Shown one piece after another: positions 17,460 to 26,383 of a stretch of DNA of 64,000 nt; position 1 is the first letter of the stretch, and every line of letters begins with the position of its first letter. This stretch comes from CAVPXC01 sp963709505. GTDB taxonomy: Bacteria; Chloroflexota; Anaerolineae; JAAEKA01. The notes below the pieces were generated by a model that saw only the letters and a list, made by a program, of their open reading frames with translations, was not told the origin of the DNA and did no database searches. Both the position numbers and the translations under genes were made by a program. The stretch spans positions 62,001-126,000 of the forward strand of contig CAVPXC010000007.1 of assembly GCA_963709505.1 (NCBI GenBank), in the 5' to 3' direction.

Positions 17460-18779
17460 GTGAAGCGGATAGCACGGGTTGCAGCGATGATTGGTCTGGT
17501 TACAGCGGTCGGCTTGACCGGATGTAGTGGGTTGCAGGCGGACCCGGGAACGGCTGGGAATGAGCCGGCTGCGCAGACGACGGCGCAGCCAGACGTGGAA
17601 AACGTCATCTGGGCGTCGGGCAAGCTGATGCCGGAACGCTGGGCGTATCTGGGCTTTGCCGTGCCCGGGCGGTTGGCGACGGTCGATGTGGCCGAAGGCG
17701 ACCAGGTGCAGGCCGGCCAGGTACTGGCAGCGCTGGACATAGCCGAGCTCCAGGCGGCAGTGCATCAGGCCGAGGCTGGGCTTGCGGCAGCGCAAGCCCA
17801 GCTTGCCGCGATCCAGGCGCCCGCTCGGGCCGAGGACATCGCCGCGGCCAAGGGCGCCGTGATGTCTGCCGAAGCCCAGCTTGAGGCGGCCAAGGCTGCC
17901 GTGGCCACAGCCAAAAGCAACGTGGCCGCGTCGCAGGCCCAGGCCGGCATCGCACTGGCGACGCTCAGGCGGGTGAAGGCCGGGTCGAGCGCCGAGGAGA
18001 TCGCGGCCGCGCGCGAGCGGTTGGAGATCGCCCAGTCGCAGCGGGATCTGGCGCAGGCGGCCTACGACCGGGTGGCCGGTGATCCGGATATCGGCATGCG
18101 GCCGGAGGCGATTGGGCTCCAGCAAGCAACCGCAGCCTACAACGCGGCCAAAGCTATCTCCGACGCCACGGCACGCGGGGCGACGGCAGAGGACGTCGCC
18201 GTGGCCCAAAGCCAAGTCAACGCCGCCAATGCCGCGGTCGGCGTCGCAGAGACCGGTGTTGCTTCGGCGGAGGCAGGGGTAGCCAACGCAGAGGCTTCGG
18301 TCGTCCAAGCCCAAGCCCGCCTCGATCTGCTCGAAGCCGGCGCGCGGCAGGAAGATGTGGCAGTGGCCGAGGCGGCCGTGGCTCAGGCTCGGTCTGGCCT
18401 GGACGCGGCTACGGCCATGATGGCCCAGGCTTTGCTGTCCTCGCCTTTTGATGGCACCGTCAGCGCGGTGTGGCACCGCGCCGGCGAAATCGTGCAGTCG
18501 GGACAGGACGTCCTTGCCCTAGGCGAACTCGGCGCCATGCGCGTCGAGACCACCGACCTGCGTGAGACCGACGTGGGCCGCCTTCAGATCGGCCAAAAGG
18601 TCGACGTGACCTTCGACGCTTTACCCAACCGCGCCTTCCAAGGCACGATCACCCGCATCGCGCCGATGGCCAACACCGACAAAGGCAGCGTCAACTACAC
18701 CGTGATCGTCGAGCTGGACGATGTGGACCCGGCGTTGCGGTGGGGGATGACGGCGTTTGTGAATATCCAGACCGAGTAG
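17460..18779 (+). CDS. Lipoprotein membrane-fusion (HlyD/MacA-like) adaptor
   Basis: Periplasmic-side adaptor for the exporter. It has a lipoprotein signal with lipobox LTGC, a biotinyl-lipoyl-like half (VAEGDQVQAGQVLAALD), then a very Ala/Glu/Gln-rich alpha-helical hairpin of roughly 250 residues, and a beta-barrel part (VDVTFDALPNRAFQGTITRI). The GTG at 17460 is chosen because GGAGG lies 6 bp upstream and the signal peptide starts there. The preceding DNA is a TGTCAAG token stretch (about 17377-17405). The substrate is unknown. Confidence 0.85.
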   Translation: MKRIARVAAMIGLVTAVGLTGCSGLQADPGTAGNEPAAQTTAQPDVENVIWASGKLMPERWAYLGFAVPGRLATVDVAEGDQVQAGQVLAALDIAELQAAVHQAEAGLAAAQAQLAAIQAPARAEDIAAAKGAVMSAEAQLEAAKAAVATAKSNVAASQAQAGIALATLRRVKAGSSAEEIAAARERLEIAQSQRDLAQAAYDRVAGDPDIGMRPEAIGLQQATAAYNAAKAISDATARGATAEDVAVAQSQVNAANAAVGVAETGVASAEAGVANAEASVVQAQARLDLLEAGARQEDVAVAEAAVAQARSGLDAATAMMAQALLSSPFDGTVSAVWHRAGEIVQSGQDVLALGELGAMRVETTDLRETDVGRLQIGQKVDVTFDALPNRAFQGTITRIAPMANTDKGSVNYTVIVELDDVDPALRWGMTAFVNIQTE

Positions 18780-18809
18780 ATGATGTAGACGCGGAGTATT
18801 GAAGTGTCA

Positions 18810-18904
18810 AGTGTCAGGTGTCGGAGTGTCAAGTATCGGACGTCACAGACTCGACGCCGTGATCTACCAAAACTGTGGCACTTGACACTCCGACACCTGA
18901 CACT
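18810..18904. repeat. TGTCAAG token element with 25-bp perfect inverted repeat
   Basis: Arms 18810-18834 and 18880-18904 are exact reverse complements, composed of AGTGTCAGGTGTCGG and AGTGTCAAGT units, with a 45-bp loop. It lies between the adaptor and ATPase genes of the exporter. Confidence 0.85.
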
Positions 18905-18929
18905 CTAGCACTATCCTCCCGAGACCCCC

Positions 18930-19787
18930 ATGACCGAAAACACCGTTTTGGTTGAAACCCGCGAACTAACAAAAATCTACGGCAACGGCAACGAGGTCGT
19001 GGCGCTGGATCATGTGAGCATGACGATCCAACGCGGGGAATTCGTGGCCGTGATGGGGCCGAGCGGCAGCGGGAAGTCGACGCTGTTGAACATGTTGGGC
19101 GCGCTGGACCGGCCCAGCAGCGGCCAGGTAATCGTGGATGGACAGGATCTGGCCAAGGTGAAGAGCCTCGACCGCTTTCGCGGGCGCACGGTAGGTTTCA
19201 TCTTCCAGTTGCACAACCTGCTGCCGACGTTGAGTGCATTGGAGAACGTGGAGGTGCCGATGCGCGGGCAGACGGGATCGGCGCGCAAACAGCGGCAACG
19301 GGCCGAGCAACTGTTGGAGCTCGCCGGGCTGGGAGATCGCATGCACCATCAGCCGGGCCAGCTCAGCGGCGGGCAGCGCCAACGGGTCGCCGTAGCGCGC
19401 GCGCTGGCCAATGAGCCCGCTTTGATCCTGGCCGACGAGCCCACCGGCAGCCTCGACACCCAGGCCGGCGACGAGATCATGGCGCTGTTGGCCGATCTCA
19501 ACCAAAAGCAGGGCACGACCCTCATCGTCGTTACGCACGACCGCCGCGTAGCGCAGGCGACGCGGCGGATTCTAAGCATGCAAGATGGCCGGATCGTGGA
19601 CGATCACACCGTGGGCGATCCGGTTACCGAGGACCTGCGCACGCTGGCGCGCTCGCAGCTGGGCCAACAGCTGCTCAGCGGCGACGCGACCCACTTGGCC
19701 TCGCTCGGCCTGGCGCGCGATGGGCAGTTGACCGAGGAGGGGGAGATGCTTCAGGACATGCTGGAGCGTGTCGTCAAAGCACGGTGA
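18930..19787 (+). CDS. ABC transporter ATPase, LolD/MacB type
   Basis: Energises the double permease encoded upstream. It has Walker A (GPSGSGKST), Q-loop (FIFQLHNLLPTLSALENV), signature LSGGQRQRVAVARAL, Walker B (LILADEPTGSLD) and the H-loop (VTHD). A C-terminal extension of about 60 residues after the core (from about 228) is longer than usual and of unknown role. The operon order is regulator, permease, adaptor, ATPase. Confidence 0.85.
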   Translation: MTENTVLVETRELTKIYGNGNEVVALDHVSMTIQRGEFVAVMGPSGSGKSTLLNMLGALDRPSSGQVIVDGQDLAKVKSLDRFRGRTVGFIFQLHNLLPTLSALENVEVPMRGQTGSARKQRQRAEQLLELAGLGDRMHHQPGQLSGGQRQRVAVARALANEPALILADEPTGSLDTQAGDEIMALLADLNQKQGTTLIVVTHDRRVAQATRRILSMQDGRIVDDHTVGDPVTEDLRTLARSQLGQQLLSGDATHLASLGLARDGQLTEEGEMLQDMLERVVKAR

Positions 19788-19789
19788 CG

Positions 19790-20239
19790 CTACAGCTGCC
19801 CCACCAGCTTGACGAAACCCCGGTGCCAGCCATGATACGACTTCACGGGCGGGGCGTACATCAGCACGCATTTCTTGGAGACCAGACTGAGGTCGAGCTC
19901 CTGTCCGAGCGCTAGCAGCTCGGGGCTTTCGGCGCCCTGCTGCAGCCAGACGTGGCGGATGCCCAGGCTGGCGGCCTCGCGCATCACGGCGGCGGCTTGT
20001 GCAGCCGGCACGCTGATCAGCACGGCGTCAACCTGGCCTCGCAAAGCGAGCGCGCTCAGGTTGGGGTAGCAAGGCTGGCCGTCGATCTCTTGAGCCTCGG
20101 GGTGAATGAAAAAAACCTGATAGCCGCACGCTTGCAGCTCTTTGGCCGCCGCATTGCCGAACTTCTTGCCGCCACGCGACGCGCCGACGACGGCGATACG
20201 CCGGCAGGTGACGAATTCCTCTATGGCTGGGTTTTTCAT
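19790..20239 (-). CDS. CoA-binding domain protein
   Basis: Small Rossmann-fold protein of 149 residues similar to the stand-alone CoA-binding family (YccU type): RRIAVVGASRGGKKFGNAAAK, then GYQVFFIHP, VDAVLISVPA and HVWLQQGAES. The family binds CoA; no reaction is known. It converges with the ABC ATPase gene, stop to stop. Confidence 0.8.
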   Translation of the reverse strand: MKNPAIEEFVTCRRIAVVGASRGGKKFGNAAAKELQACGYQVFFIHPEAQEIDGQPCYPNLSALALRGQVDAVLISVPAAQAAAVMREAASLGIRHVWLQQGAESPELLALGQELDLSLVSKKCVLMYAPPVKSYHGWHRGFVKLVGQL

Positions 20240-20369
20240 GGGAACACCTCGATTTTGGGGGCAATTCTTCGGTGAAATATGTTACTTTTGATAGTCTACT
20301 ACCGAAAAGGAGAGGTGTCAATGGCTTTTTTGTGGCGCCTCTTCCTAGTTTGCTTCGTTGACCTTGGCC

Positions 20370-21183
20370 CTATGTGGCCATCCCGGCGCGCAGCACAGCC
20401 GCAGCGTAGCCGATCCACGGTTCGGCATCGGGGCCGGCGCGGCTGGGTAGAGGCAGCGACCACTGGCCCACGCTGGCCAGATAACGTTGGATCGGCTCCC
20501 GAGCCGGCGCGGCCGCGCCGGTGGTGAGGTGGTTAAACAACTCGGCGGCCGCCCGGTAGTCGGCGAGCTTGGCCGTGATGGCCCGCCGCACGTGCATCTC
20601 GGTGATCTGGTCGGGCAAGGTCACGCTGCGCATGGCGACGTTGCGGCGAAAACGGCTCAACGCCGTCTCTAGACCGGCCAGCCGATCGGCCACGAAGAAC
20701 GGCCCACGAAACCGGCCGGCGGGGAAGTAGCAAACTCCTGTGCGCAGGATGGGCGGCACGGCCTGCAGACAGTGCTCGATCTGCGTCACAAGGTGCTTGA
20801 CCAGCTGGTTCTCCGGCGTGTCGAACTGGTGGCGCACCTCGAAGCAGACAAAGCGCGCCGGGTCGTAGTCTTCGCCATCAGCGCGCCTTGTAGGTCGCCG
20901 GCCAGGCCACGCGCCCGCGCACACGGCTGCGCTGTTCGACGCGCTGCTGCTCGGTGCGACGGGTCATGTGTTGAAGGATGCGGTTCAGCGCGTCGTCCAG
21001 AAAGCGCAAGGCGTCACGGCCGGCCTGCTCGTCGAGCAGAAAGAGCGTCGCCGCCATGCCGCGCAGGGCGACATCAGAGGCAGACGCGAGCAGCGCGTCT
21101 GCCGCCTTTGCATCCAGGGACAACTCGACGAGACGACGAAGCACAGTACCTTCGTCAAGGGTAACCGGCGACGCGTTGACCAT
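20370..21183 (-). CDS. McrC-like / DUF2357-type protein without a visible nuclease domain (frameshifted)
   Basis: About 270 residues. Weak but characteristic McrC/DUF2357 features are RVRGRVAWPATYKAR and HQFDTPENQLVKHLVTQI. McrC normally carries a C-terminal PD-(D/E)XK nuclease; here the protein ends soon after (WIGYAAAVLRAGMAT) and I find no such motif. One surplus base near 20885 breaks the frame between TYKAR and ADGEDYDPARF. The ATG at 21183 lies 5 nt after the CHAT-AAA stop, so the two are coupled, as McrB and McrC are. It is probably the partner that stimulates or targets the AAA+ motor (inference). Confidence 0.5.
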
Positions 21184-21188
21184 GAGAG

Positions 21189-23540
21189 TTACGTCGCAAA
21201 ACTTACAAACGGATACAGGTCCGCGATGCGCTTCAAGAGGCGTTTTTCTTCGGCGGCCGTGCCAAAGAGGCTCTTCAGTTGCGTGTGGATATCCTGAATC
21301 GCGGTGGGATCTAGCCCGTCGAGCTGCGGTGCGGCGTAGAGTAGAAATGCTTCCGCCAATAGGCTCCGGATGTCTTCCTTCCCACGCTTTGGATAGCGCT
21401 CGCCGACGTGGCCGATCATGTCGCGCACGATCGCCGGCCCCAACGCACGGCGCTGCATGAGGACCGAATTTCTTTCGAGCAAGGTCACGAACAGTGCCGC
21501 CAAGGCCTGACGGTCCGCGGTTTTCTTGATTCGCCCGTCCTCTCTGATCCACCGTTCACACAGGTCGATGTATTGCGCGGGCAGATCGAGGTCGATAAAG
21601 GCAAAGCGGCGCATAAACGCGAGCGACAGGCTGTAAAGCGCCGAGCGGTCGTAGACGTTCATGGTGCCGACGATACGCCAGTTGGGATGGACCACGTAGT
21701 CGTAGCCGCCGGGCAGGACCTCGGCAGGAATCCAGCTGGTCGGCCTGGTCACGTCGACCTTGGCGAACGGCAGCACGCGCACGGGATAAGACCCGACCCG
21801 GTGCGGCGTATCTACGCGCTGGCCCGACAACACGGTAAAGAGCTCGCCGAAGGCCTTATCGATCTCAGCTCGGTTGATCTCGTCGATCACGAGCCACTCG
21901 CCGTTGGAAATGGCCTGTAAGAAGCTGCCGGCGCGAAACTCCAGCGTCTGCTCCGTGGTGGGCACGTAGCCGCCCACGGTATCGAAGGTCGTCCAGTCTG
22001 CCGTGGCGGTGGCGACGGTGGCGCCGGTGCACAGGCCCCGGCGCTCGTCGGTTGCATACCGGCAGATGGCCTGGGCCAGCGTCGTCTTGCCAGTGCCCGG
22101 CGGGCCGATCAGGATGATGTGCTTGCCCCTGTTCAGCGCCGCCGCGATCTGGCGGTAGGCATCGGCGGCGATTACCATGCGGGTCTCGGCCACCACAAAG
22201 GCGCTCAGATCCGCGGCGTCAACGCGCGCGTCCAGTTTCAACCGATTGGTTAGCAAATCGCGATTCTGCGGCGTGGCCAGGGCGGTCGATGGCCCGGACA
22301 ATGCGCTGCGCACCGTGCGCTGCAGTGCGCCGGCCAGGTTTGTCACGCCGATAGCCTGCGCTTCGGCCGCCAGCGTCTGATTCAGGGCGGCCAGGCGCGG
22401 GTCCTCGCTGGCGCCCAATTGGCGATAGGTGCGGATGTCCGGGACGACCGGTCTCAGGCTCTCTGCTTTCTGCTTGTCTATGTCTAAGATCTTGCCATCC
22501 TGGGCGCTCAGGAAAAGGACGGGGATGCCCCAGGTGCCGGCATCGCCGCCTTCGCGGTTGTAGATGGTTTGGCGTGTGGCGGCCAGGGCCATGTCGACGC
22601 GACCGCTGCGCGCCAGGTCGTCGTAGAAGCTTTGGGTGAAGAGCTGAGCCGTGTCGAAAGGCAGTTTCTCCTGCATGGCGATGACCGCCGGCACTTGTCC
22701 TTCGAGCACCAGGCGCGGGCCCAAGCCGCGCAGGGCATCGCCGGTGCTGCTGACCGCACTCTGGCACGCCGCTAACACGACGAGGCGGAGCTTGTTCTTC
22801 GCCTGGTCGACGCCAATCCACTGGCTAAAGTCGCCGGCGGCCAGGAAGGGCAGCTGATCTTTCTCGCCCTCGATCGCCAGGTAGTAGTCCCCAGGTGGAT
22901 TGTCGCCCACGAACACGCCATGGCAGACCAAATGCACGACATGATAGCCTTCTTGCTCGATCGCCTCCAGCAGCATCTGGCGCGTCACCACTTCCTCCGG
23001 GTGTTTGGGCAAGATGTCGTAGGTGAGCAATTGAGCCGTTTTGAGACGCTGCAAGGCCAGGTTGGCGATCTCCGTCTCCAGCCTGACGTCGAGAGCAGGC
23101 AGAGTCTCGATCACCGAGTACTTTGCACGTGATTCGGTCGACGGGTTGAAAATCGCCACCAACACCTTGAGCTGGCTATCGCCTGGGACGAGCAAGGGAT
23201 GATTGATCCCGGCCAGCCGGCGGTACAGGGGCACGCGTTCCAGCAGCGCAACCGGCGTACGCTCGCCGCGGCGCAGGAATTCCCAGCGATATTCGTGGAT
23301 CGCCAGGTTGTTTTGGTCCAGCTCCAGCTCGATACGCAGCTTGCGGTTGGTCCTCGACAGCGCAAGGTCGAAGCCTTTTTCCGTCGTCAGCTCCACCTGG
23401 CCGCCGGGGCCAGGGTCGTTGTGGATGATCGCGTCGAAGAGCAGGTTGCCATAGCGCTTGCGGTCGGTAGTGGCTTGCAGGATCTGTTGTTGATAGGCCG
23501 GGTCGGCGAGCCGGTTGGGGCCGCTGTAGTCGGCCGGCAA
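21189..23540 (-). CDS. CHAT protease - McrB-like AAA+ fusion protein
   Basis: Protein of 783 residues. Residues about 120-350 form a CHAT caspase-like domain with catalytic His207 (HVVHLVCHG region) and Cys259 (VVLAACQSA). Residues about 455-680 form an AAA+ domain of the McrB/MoxR type: Walker A GPPGTGKT (479-486), Walker B LVIDEINRAE and the McrB-like sensor IVGTMNVYDRS followed by MRRFAFI. McrB motors normally drive a nuclease through McrC; here a protease domain is fused to the motor and a nuclease-less McrC-like protein follows. The TTG start is weak: the frame is open further upstream (RFRVGTSTVTLHFD), so it may continue from the 23554-25374 gene through a one-base shift near 23600. Function in defence is an inference. 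Confidence 0.75.
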   Translation of the reverse strand: MPADYSGPNRLADPAYQQQILQATTDRKRYGNLLFDAIIHNDPGPGGQVELTTEKGFDLALSRTNRKLRIELELDQNNLAIHEYRWEFLRRGERTPVALLERVPLYRRLAGINHPLLVPGDSQLKVLVAIFNPSTESRAKYSVIETLPALDVRLETEIANLALQRLKTAQLLTYDILPKHPEEVVTRQMLLEAIEQEGYHVVHLVCHGVFVGDNPPGDYYLAIEGEKDQLPFLAAGDFSQWIGVDQAKNKLRLVVLAACQSAVSSTGDALRGLGPRLVLEGQVPAVIAMQEKLPFDTAQLFTQSFYDDLARSGRVDMALAATRQTIYNREGGDAGTWGIPVLFLSAQDGKILDIDKQKAESLRPVVPDIRTYRQLGASEDPRLAALNQTLAAEAQAIGVTNLAGALQRTVRSALSGPSTALATPQNRDLLTNRLKLDARVDAADLSAFVVAETRMVIAADAYRQIAAALNRGKHIILIGPPGTGKTTLAQAICRYATDERRGLCTGATVATATADWTTFDTVGGYVPTTEQTLEFRAGSFLQAISNGEWLVIDEINRAEIDKAFGELFTVLSGQRVDTPHRVGSYPVRVLPFAKVDVTRPTSWIPAEVLPGGYDYVVHPNWRIVGTMNVYDRSALYSLSLAFMRRFAFIDLDLPAQYIDLCERWIREDGRIKKTADRQALAALFVTLLERNSVLMQRRALGPAIVRDMIGHVGERYPKRGKEDIRSLLAEAFLLYAAPQLDGLDPTAIQDIHTQLKSLFGTAAEEKRLLKRIADLYPFVSFAT

Positions 23541-23553
23541 CCCGGCTTTGGCG

Positions 23554-25374
23554 TCAAAGTGGAGGGTGACCGTGCTCGTGCCAACGCGAAATCGACACTA
23601 CGTTATCGGGTTCAGGCGGGTCGTAGCGGCTCAGATCGACGAAAACGATGGGTGGTGGCGCACCACCGCCGTTTCCGCCGAGCGCCGGTCCAGCACTTTG
23701 ACTGCCGCCAGCTTGCCCTGCGCCTGCTGCCCTCGCAGCTAGAGTCGACGAGTTTCCTGCGGCCTGGTCTTCGCTCGGGCGCCGCCGCGCTGTTCTCGGC
23801 TTATCGACAGGTTGTGGGAGCTTGGCAGCCTTGGTCGAGGGCTGTCTTTTGGCGGTTCCTTTTGTCTGTACCGTGTCTTCTGATGTCGTTGGCTTCTCGG
23901 TCTTGGCAGCTTCTTGGCGCGATGGCCCCTCATCAGGCAGTGCGGGCACTGACTGGCCGGGCTGCTTGGCCTCGAGGTTGGGCTGTGTCCCCTGTTGCGT
24001 TAGCTTTGCCGCATTCGGCCGTGCACCTTTACGGCTAGGCTGTTTTGCGAGGCTGGCGTTCAGCTGGACCGGGGCGGCTACCTCTTGCTCGAGGCCAGGG
24101 GACGTCAATTTGCCCTGGGCAGAGGTTTCGGCAAATTCGACAGGTCGCGCAAACAACCGCCCATCTTCGGCGGCGGTCCACAGGATCGGCAGCTGCGGTG
24201 GGAAGCGTGTGTTGTCGATCCAGGACCTGCGCAGCTGGTTGAGGGCGATGTCGGCGATGCCATGTTCGAGCAGCCGCTCGTAGAAAACCTGTAGGCCCAG
24301 CCATGTCGTTTCCGCGTCGAAGTCGGGCATCTCCAGCACGGCCACCGCGCCTTGGTCAACAAAGCGCGTCAGGCGGCGGGTCTGGCTTTGACTGACGAAA
24401 ACGGATGGCAGCACCATGAGCGGCGGCAAACGCTTCGCGTTGTCGAGCACCCAGCCGAGGCTGGCGTACCGGTCAATTGATGGCGGTGCTGGCAGGTTCG
24501 CCGCCTGCTGAGTTGCTCGGGTGTCGTACCAAGACGTAGTTGAAGTGGACTGGCTCGCCGGCACAAACTGAAGGATATGAAACTGCCCGATCTCATTCCC
24601 TTTGGCGTAGGAGCGCAGCGAGGCATCGACAAGCTGAAATCGGTCTGATGGCAAGGCAATCGTGTCGCCGGCTGATGTCGCGCTTGACTTGATCCCCATG
24701 CCGTAGGCGGCGCCGGTCAACAGCGTGACCTGCAGGCCGGTAAAGTCTGAGAGTGCGGACAATGCATCGACTACGTAGCGGACCTCTGAACTGTCCAGGC
24801 CGGATGCGCTCGGATCTTCCGCCAGAGCGCTCTCAAAGACGACCAGGACGCGCAGCACCTGCTCGTCGCTGGGACGGAAGCTGCGCGGACGCCGGCCAAT
24901 CAGGCGCGCAAAGGGCGTGCGCTCATCAGTCGCCAGCGGCTGGTCGCTTCTCCATGGCAGGGTGAGGTATTCCCAGGGCAGATCGTGGATATCGCCATCG
25001 GGGCCATCGATTTGGAGCTGGACCCGCACGTAGCCATCATTCTGATCTTGGAACGATCTGAATGAGTCGCCCAGTTCTTTGAAGACGGCCTCCGACAGCG
25101 CGCGCGCGGCAAAAGGGTCCCCATAGCGCCCGAATGAAATGGGGGATAGCTGCTTTGTATCCGCTGGAGCGAGCCGATCAAGATTCAAACTCGTGGTTTC
25201 GCGCAGAAGTGGCTCGCCGTCAAAAAACTCTTGGAGAGCATAGGAGGACGGAGAGGCATACCCCGTACCCGCCTTGGTCAACGTCGAATAGCTTGCTTCG
25301 GCTGCGGTGTCGGGACTGAGCTGAATACGAAACATGCGGGTAGGTTGAACTACGGTGGAAGCCGGTTGCTCCAT
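23554..25374 (-). CDS. Degenerate CHAT-domain protein with long disordered tail
   Basis: Residues about 120-420 have the CHAT layout, including the early LPWEYLTLPW motif. Both catalytic positions are lost: the His strand reads FHILQFVPASQS and the Cys strand reads PPLMVLPSVFVSQS. About 150 residues of Lys/Ala/Pro/Gln-rich, low-complexity sequence follow, then a short ordered end (IVFVDLSRYDPPEPD). ATG 25374 overlaps the end of the upstream relic. The last residues overlap the open frame of the CHAT-AAA gene, so the two may be one protein of about 1,400 residues split by a frameshift near 23600. A pseudoprotease could serve as sensor or regulator. Confidence 0.55.
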   Translation of the reverse strand: MEQPASTVVQPTRMFRIQLSPDTAAEASYSTLTKAGTGYASPSSYALQEFFDGEPLLRETTSLNLDRLAPADTKQLSPISFGRYGDPFAARALSEAVFKELGDSFRSFQDQNDGYVRVQLQIDGPDGDIHDLPWEYLTLPWRSDQPLATDERTPFARLIGRRPRSFRPSDEQVLRVLVVFESALAEDPSASGLDSSEVRYVVDALSALSDFTGLQVTLLTGAAYGMGIKSSATSAGDTIALPSDRFQLVDASLRSYAKGNEIGQFHILQFVPASQSTSTTSWYDTRATQQAANLPAPPSIDRYASLGWVLDNAKRLPPLMVLPSVFVSQSQTRRLTRFVDQGAVAVLEMPDFDAETTWLGLQVFYERLLEHGIADIALNQLRRSWIDNTRFPPQLPILWTAAEDGRLFARPVEFAETSAQGKLTSPGLEQEVAAPVQLNASLAKQPSRKGARPNAAKLTQQGTQPNLEAKQPGQSVPALPDEGPSRQEAAKTEKPTTSEDTVQTKGTAKRQPSTKAAKLPQPVDKPRTARRRPSEDQAAGNSSTLAARAAGAGQAGGSQSAGPALGGNGGGAPPPIVFVDLSRYDPPEPDNVVSISRWHEHGHPPL

Positions 25375-26266
25375 AGGATTTCCCATCTCTTTATCTGGTG
25401 TGCTTGCAGGAGCTGCCGCAGCTCAACATAGGGTGCGGCATCGGCCAGAAACTCGGCGCGCAGTGTCACCAGGACATAAAGCGGCGCGCCATCCTGCTGG
25501 GCCAGCCAGGTGTAGAAGCCCGAAGCCAAGGCCTGGGCCGTGCTCAGCGACACCAGGTCAGACATGGCAATCACCGCGGGCGTGCCCAGCTCACGCACCA
25601 GGCCCTGCGCCAGGCCACCCAGCGCGGAGGCCGCGCTGGGTGGCCTGGCGCAGGCAGCCAAAAAGACCACGTGCGGCAGGGCGGCAGCCGCGTCCAGCTG
25701 GCCAAGACGCTGCACGAGCCGCGTGCCGTCGACGCGATCCAGCCCGCCGCCGGGGGCGGCGAGAAACAGGCTGGTCTCCCTGTCGCGAGCGTTGGTCGCG
25801 CCTTAGCAGACCACATGCACGAGCGTATAGCGCTCGGCCACGATACGCGCGGGTCAAGGCGGCCGATGGCGGGGAAGCGCCGGTCGGTAACAGCAGTCAG
25901 GTAAGGAGAGAAAAGGGTGCGTTGTTGAAGGGAGAGGAAGGACCACCCGCCGTCGAGAGAGCCGCACAGGCGCTGCCAATGCAACGTCTTCAGTCCGTCG
26001 TCCTCGACGCACAGCAGCACCCAAAGGGCGTTGCCGGACGCAGCCGGGGCTTGCACGAATGCATTGCGCACAGGCCCGGCGAATAGCGCCTGGCCGAGGA
26101 TCCTGTCATAATCCAGTGGCGTGCTCGGTGCTTGCAGGATCTCCAAGTCGAGCTGTAGCAGGCCCTCGATGCGGATGGGCAGAAACTGGCCTGGAGCGCT
26201 CTGCTCGACCACGACGGGCCAGCCGACGGTGCTTTTACGCTGGATGGTGATCTCGAAGGTGACCAT
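25350..26266 (-). pseudogene. Decayed CHAT-STAND protein
   Basis: The N-terminal part is a normal CHAT-protein beginning (LKTLHWQRLCGSLDGGWSFL, TDRRFPAIGRLD). About 60-70 expected residues are then missing. After a frame change near 25848 the next frame reads YTLVHVVC, a TAA stop where the catalytic-His codon is expected, and GATNARDRETSLFLAAPGG. The Cys strand (HVVFLAAC) and GGLAQGLVRELGTPAVIAMS follow, then the sequence jumps directly to a STAND-ATPase-like piece (YVLVTLRAEFLADAAPYVEL). At least three independent lesions indicate real decay rather than a single read error. It is the first gene of the CHAT operon and overlaps the next by 25 nt. Confidence 0.65.
25604..25654. repeat. Perfect 24-bp inverted repeat inside the CHAT relic
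   Basis: Arms 25604-25627 and 25631-25654 are exact reverse complements around a 3-bp AGG loop. The right arm encodes the conserved SALGGLAQ; the left arm replaces the residues that should follow the catalytic Cys. This pattern is typical of a templated quasi-palindrome change. Confidence 0.85.
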
Positions 26267-26348
26267 GATGGGTCCAGCTCCTGGTTGCGAACCACTGCCA
26301 CACAGGGTGCCCCTCGCGGCTACACCCCTGGTCTATTTTTCACACTTA

Positions 26349-26383
26349 TGTTGTGGAACATATTATATCACAAATCCACAACA
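26349..26383 (-). promoter_or_regulatory. Promoter/operator region of the CHAT operon
   Basis: A 9-bp inverted repeat TGTTGTGGA / TCCACAACA (26349-26357, 26375-26383) brackets a perfect minus-strand -10 box TATAAT (complement of 26362-26367). The -35 region is poor. The site lies about 85 bp upstream of the first CHAT gene and between divergent genes, so a DNA-binding repressor or activator could act here. Confidence 0.45.

Noticed and set aside
20279..20527. Plus-strand open frame of 82 codons between the CoA-binding and McrC-like genes
   Set aside because: Its larger part is antisense to the McrC-like protein and the sequence is Arg-rich shadow type.
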